A stretch of DNA of 64,000 nucleotides from Pseudomonadota bacterium (GTDB lineage Bacteria; Pseudomonadota; Alphaproteobacteria; Rhizobiales; Hyphomicrobiaceae): positions 62,001 to 126,000 of the forward strand of contig JAFAFW010000007.1 of NCBI GenBank assembly GCA_023423275.1. Reading direction: 5' to 3'. Position 1 is the stretch's first letter; every line of letters begins with the position of its first letter. The notes under the pieces are model-generated. The model was not told the origin of the DNA. It saw only the letters and a program-made list of their open reading frames with translations, and did no database searches. Shown one piece after another: positions 63,704 through 64,000 of this stretch. The position numbers were made by a program, and so were the translations under genes.

Positions 63704-64000
63704 AGGAATAGCGCCCTGAGCCGCTGCGAGATGATCTCGCCAACCATGATCATGGCGATGATGGTGATGAGGATCGCGCAAACGAAATCATAGTCGAACC
63801 GACCGAACGCGGCCTGCAGCGAACCGCCGATGCCGCCGCCGCCGACGATGCCGACCATGGTCGAATTCCTGAGATTGGAGTCGAGTTGGTAGGTCGCAAA
63901 GCCGATGAACCGCGCATTGACCTGCGGCAGCACGGCGATGATCAGCGTGTTCATGAAGTTGGCGCCGCTCGCCCGTACAGCCTCGACCTGCTTCAGCGAG
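63700..64000 (-). CDS. phnE: second PhnE-type permease, C-terminal part (partial at window end)
   Basis: The frame is open to the window edge; about 99 C-terminal residues are visible. EAVRASGANFMNTLIIAVLP is the EAA cytoplasmic loop, and the following helices (NSTMVGIVGGGGIGGSLQAA and ILITIIAMIMVGEII) match PhnE. The gene continues beyond 64000, where phnC and phnD would be expected. Tandem, unequal PhnE copies are common in rhizobia. Confidence 0.88.
   Translation of the reverse strand, partial: SLKQVEAVRASGANFMNTLIIAVLPQVNARFIGFATYQLDSNLRNSTMVGIVGGGGIGGSLQAAFGRFDYDFVCAILITIIAMIMVGEIISQRLRALFL

Overview
The window is a GC-rich chromosomal segment from an alphaproteobacterium, most likely Hyphomicrobiales (Rhizobiales; Bradyrhizobium/Xanthobacter-like). 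The evidence is the split atpI-atpB-atpE-atpF'-atpF order of the F0 ATP synthase genes, a CIRCE-controlled groESL operon, a TIGR02301 protein, the typical rhizobial house-keeping content, and a dispersed palindromic repeat of the kind common in this group. Nothing indicates a plasmid, phage or insertion sequence: no transposase, integrase, tRNA or rRNA gene was seen.

Layout. 1-3.9 kb: the 3' end of dusA, a TauE/SafE exporter, small hypothetical proteins, and a LysE-type exporter. 4.1-7.0 kb: the complete elongation factor P module, epmB and epmA on the minus strand and efp diverging on the plus strand. 7.2-15.5 kb: metabolic genes (LDH2-type dehydrogenase, APC permease, a signal-peptide-bearing methyltransferase, RBBP9 hydrolase, purB, a DadA-like oxidase, a beta-hydroxyacid dehydrogenase). 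15.6-20.1 kb: threonine ammonia-lyase followed directly by an AceE/MdeB-type 2-oxoacid dehydrogenase E1, plus two small secreted proteins. 20.3-28 kb: groES-groEL with CIRCE, an FkbM methyltransferase, a HAD phosphatase, and an OmpA-family protein with a long charged repeat. 28.3-30.9 kb: the F0 ATP synthase operon. 31-36.3 kb: small envelope proteins, a response regulator, a LuxR-type regulator and a large MscS channel.

36.3-60.3 kb is the standout region. A GntR/HutC regulator sits among a three-subunit molybdenum hydroxylase (its small subunit fused to a CoxG-like domain), a 5-oxoprolinase-type PxpABC set, and a complete coenzyme F420 pathway (NADPH:F420 reductase, cofE, cofD, cofC, fbiC). 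These are followed by a PLP-dependent enzyme, a two-subunit CoA-transferase, an F420-type luciferase-like oxidoreductase, a full LivKHMGF-type importer and an exported metallo-beta-lactamase-fold hydrolase. Three near-identical 16-bp palindromes (GTACTA-N4-TAGTAC) lie at 40770, 43563 and 50013, in front of three transcription units of this region. They suggest that one regulator controls cofactor synthesis together with the enzymes that would use it. My inference is a self-contained, inducible, F420-dependent catabolic island for an imported, probably nitrogen-containing (lactam-forming or heterocyclic) compound. The substrate cannot be read from the sequence.

60.3-64 kb: a von Willebrand A protein, a copper-handling pair (DUF2946 protein and a YcnI-PCuAC fusion), and two PhnE-type permease genes, the second cut by the window end.
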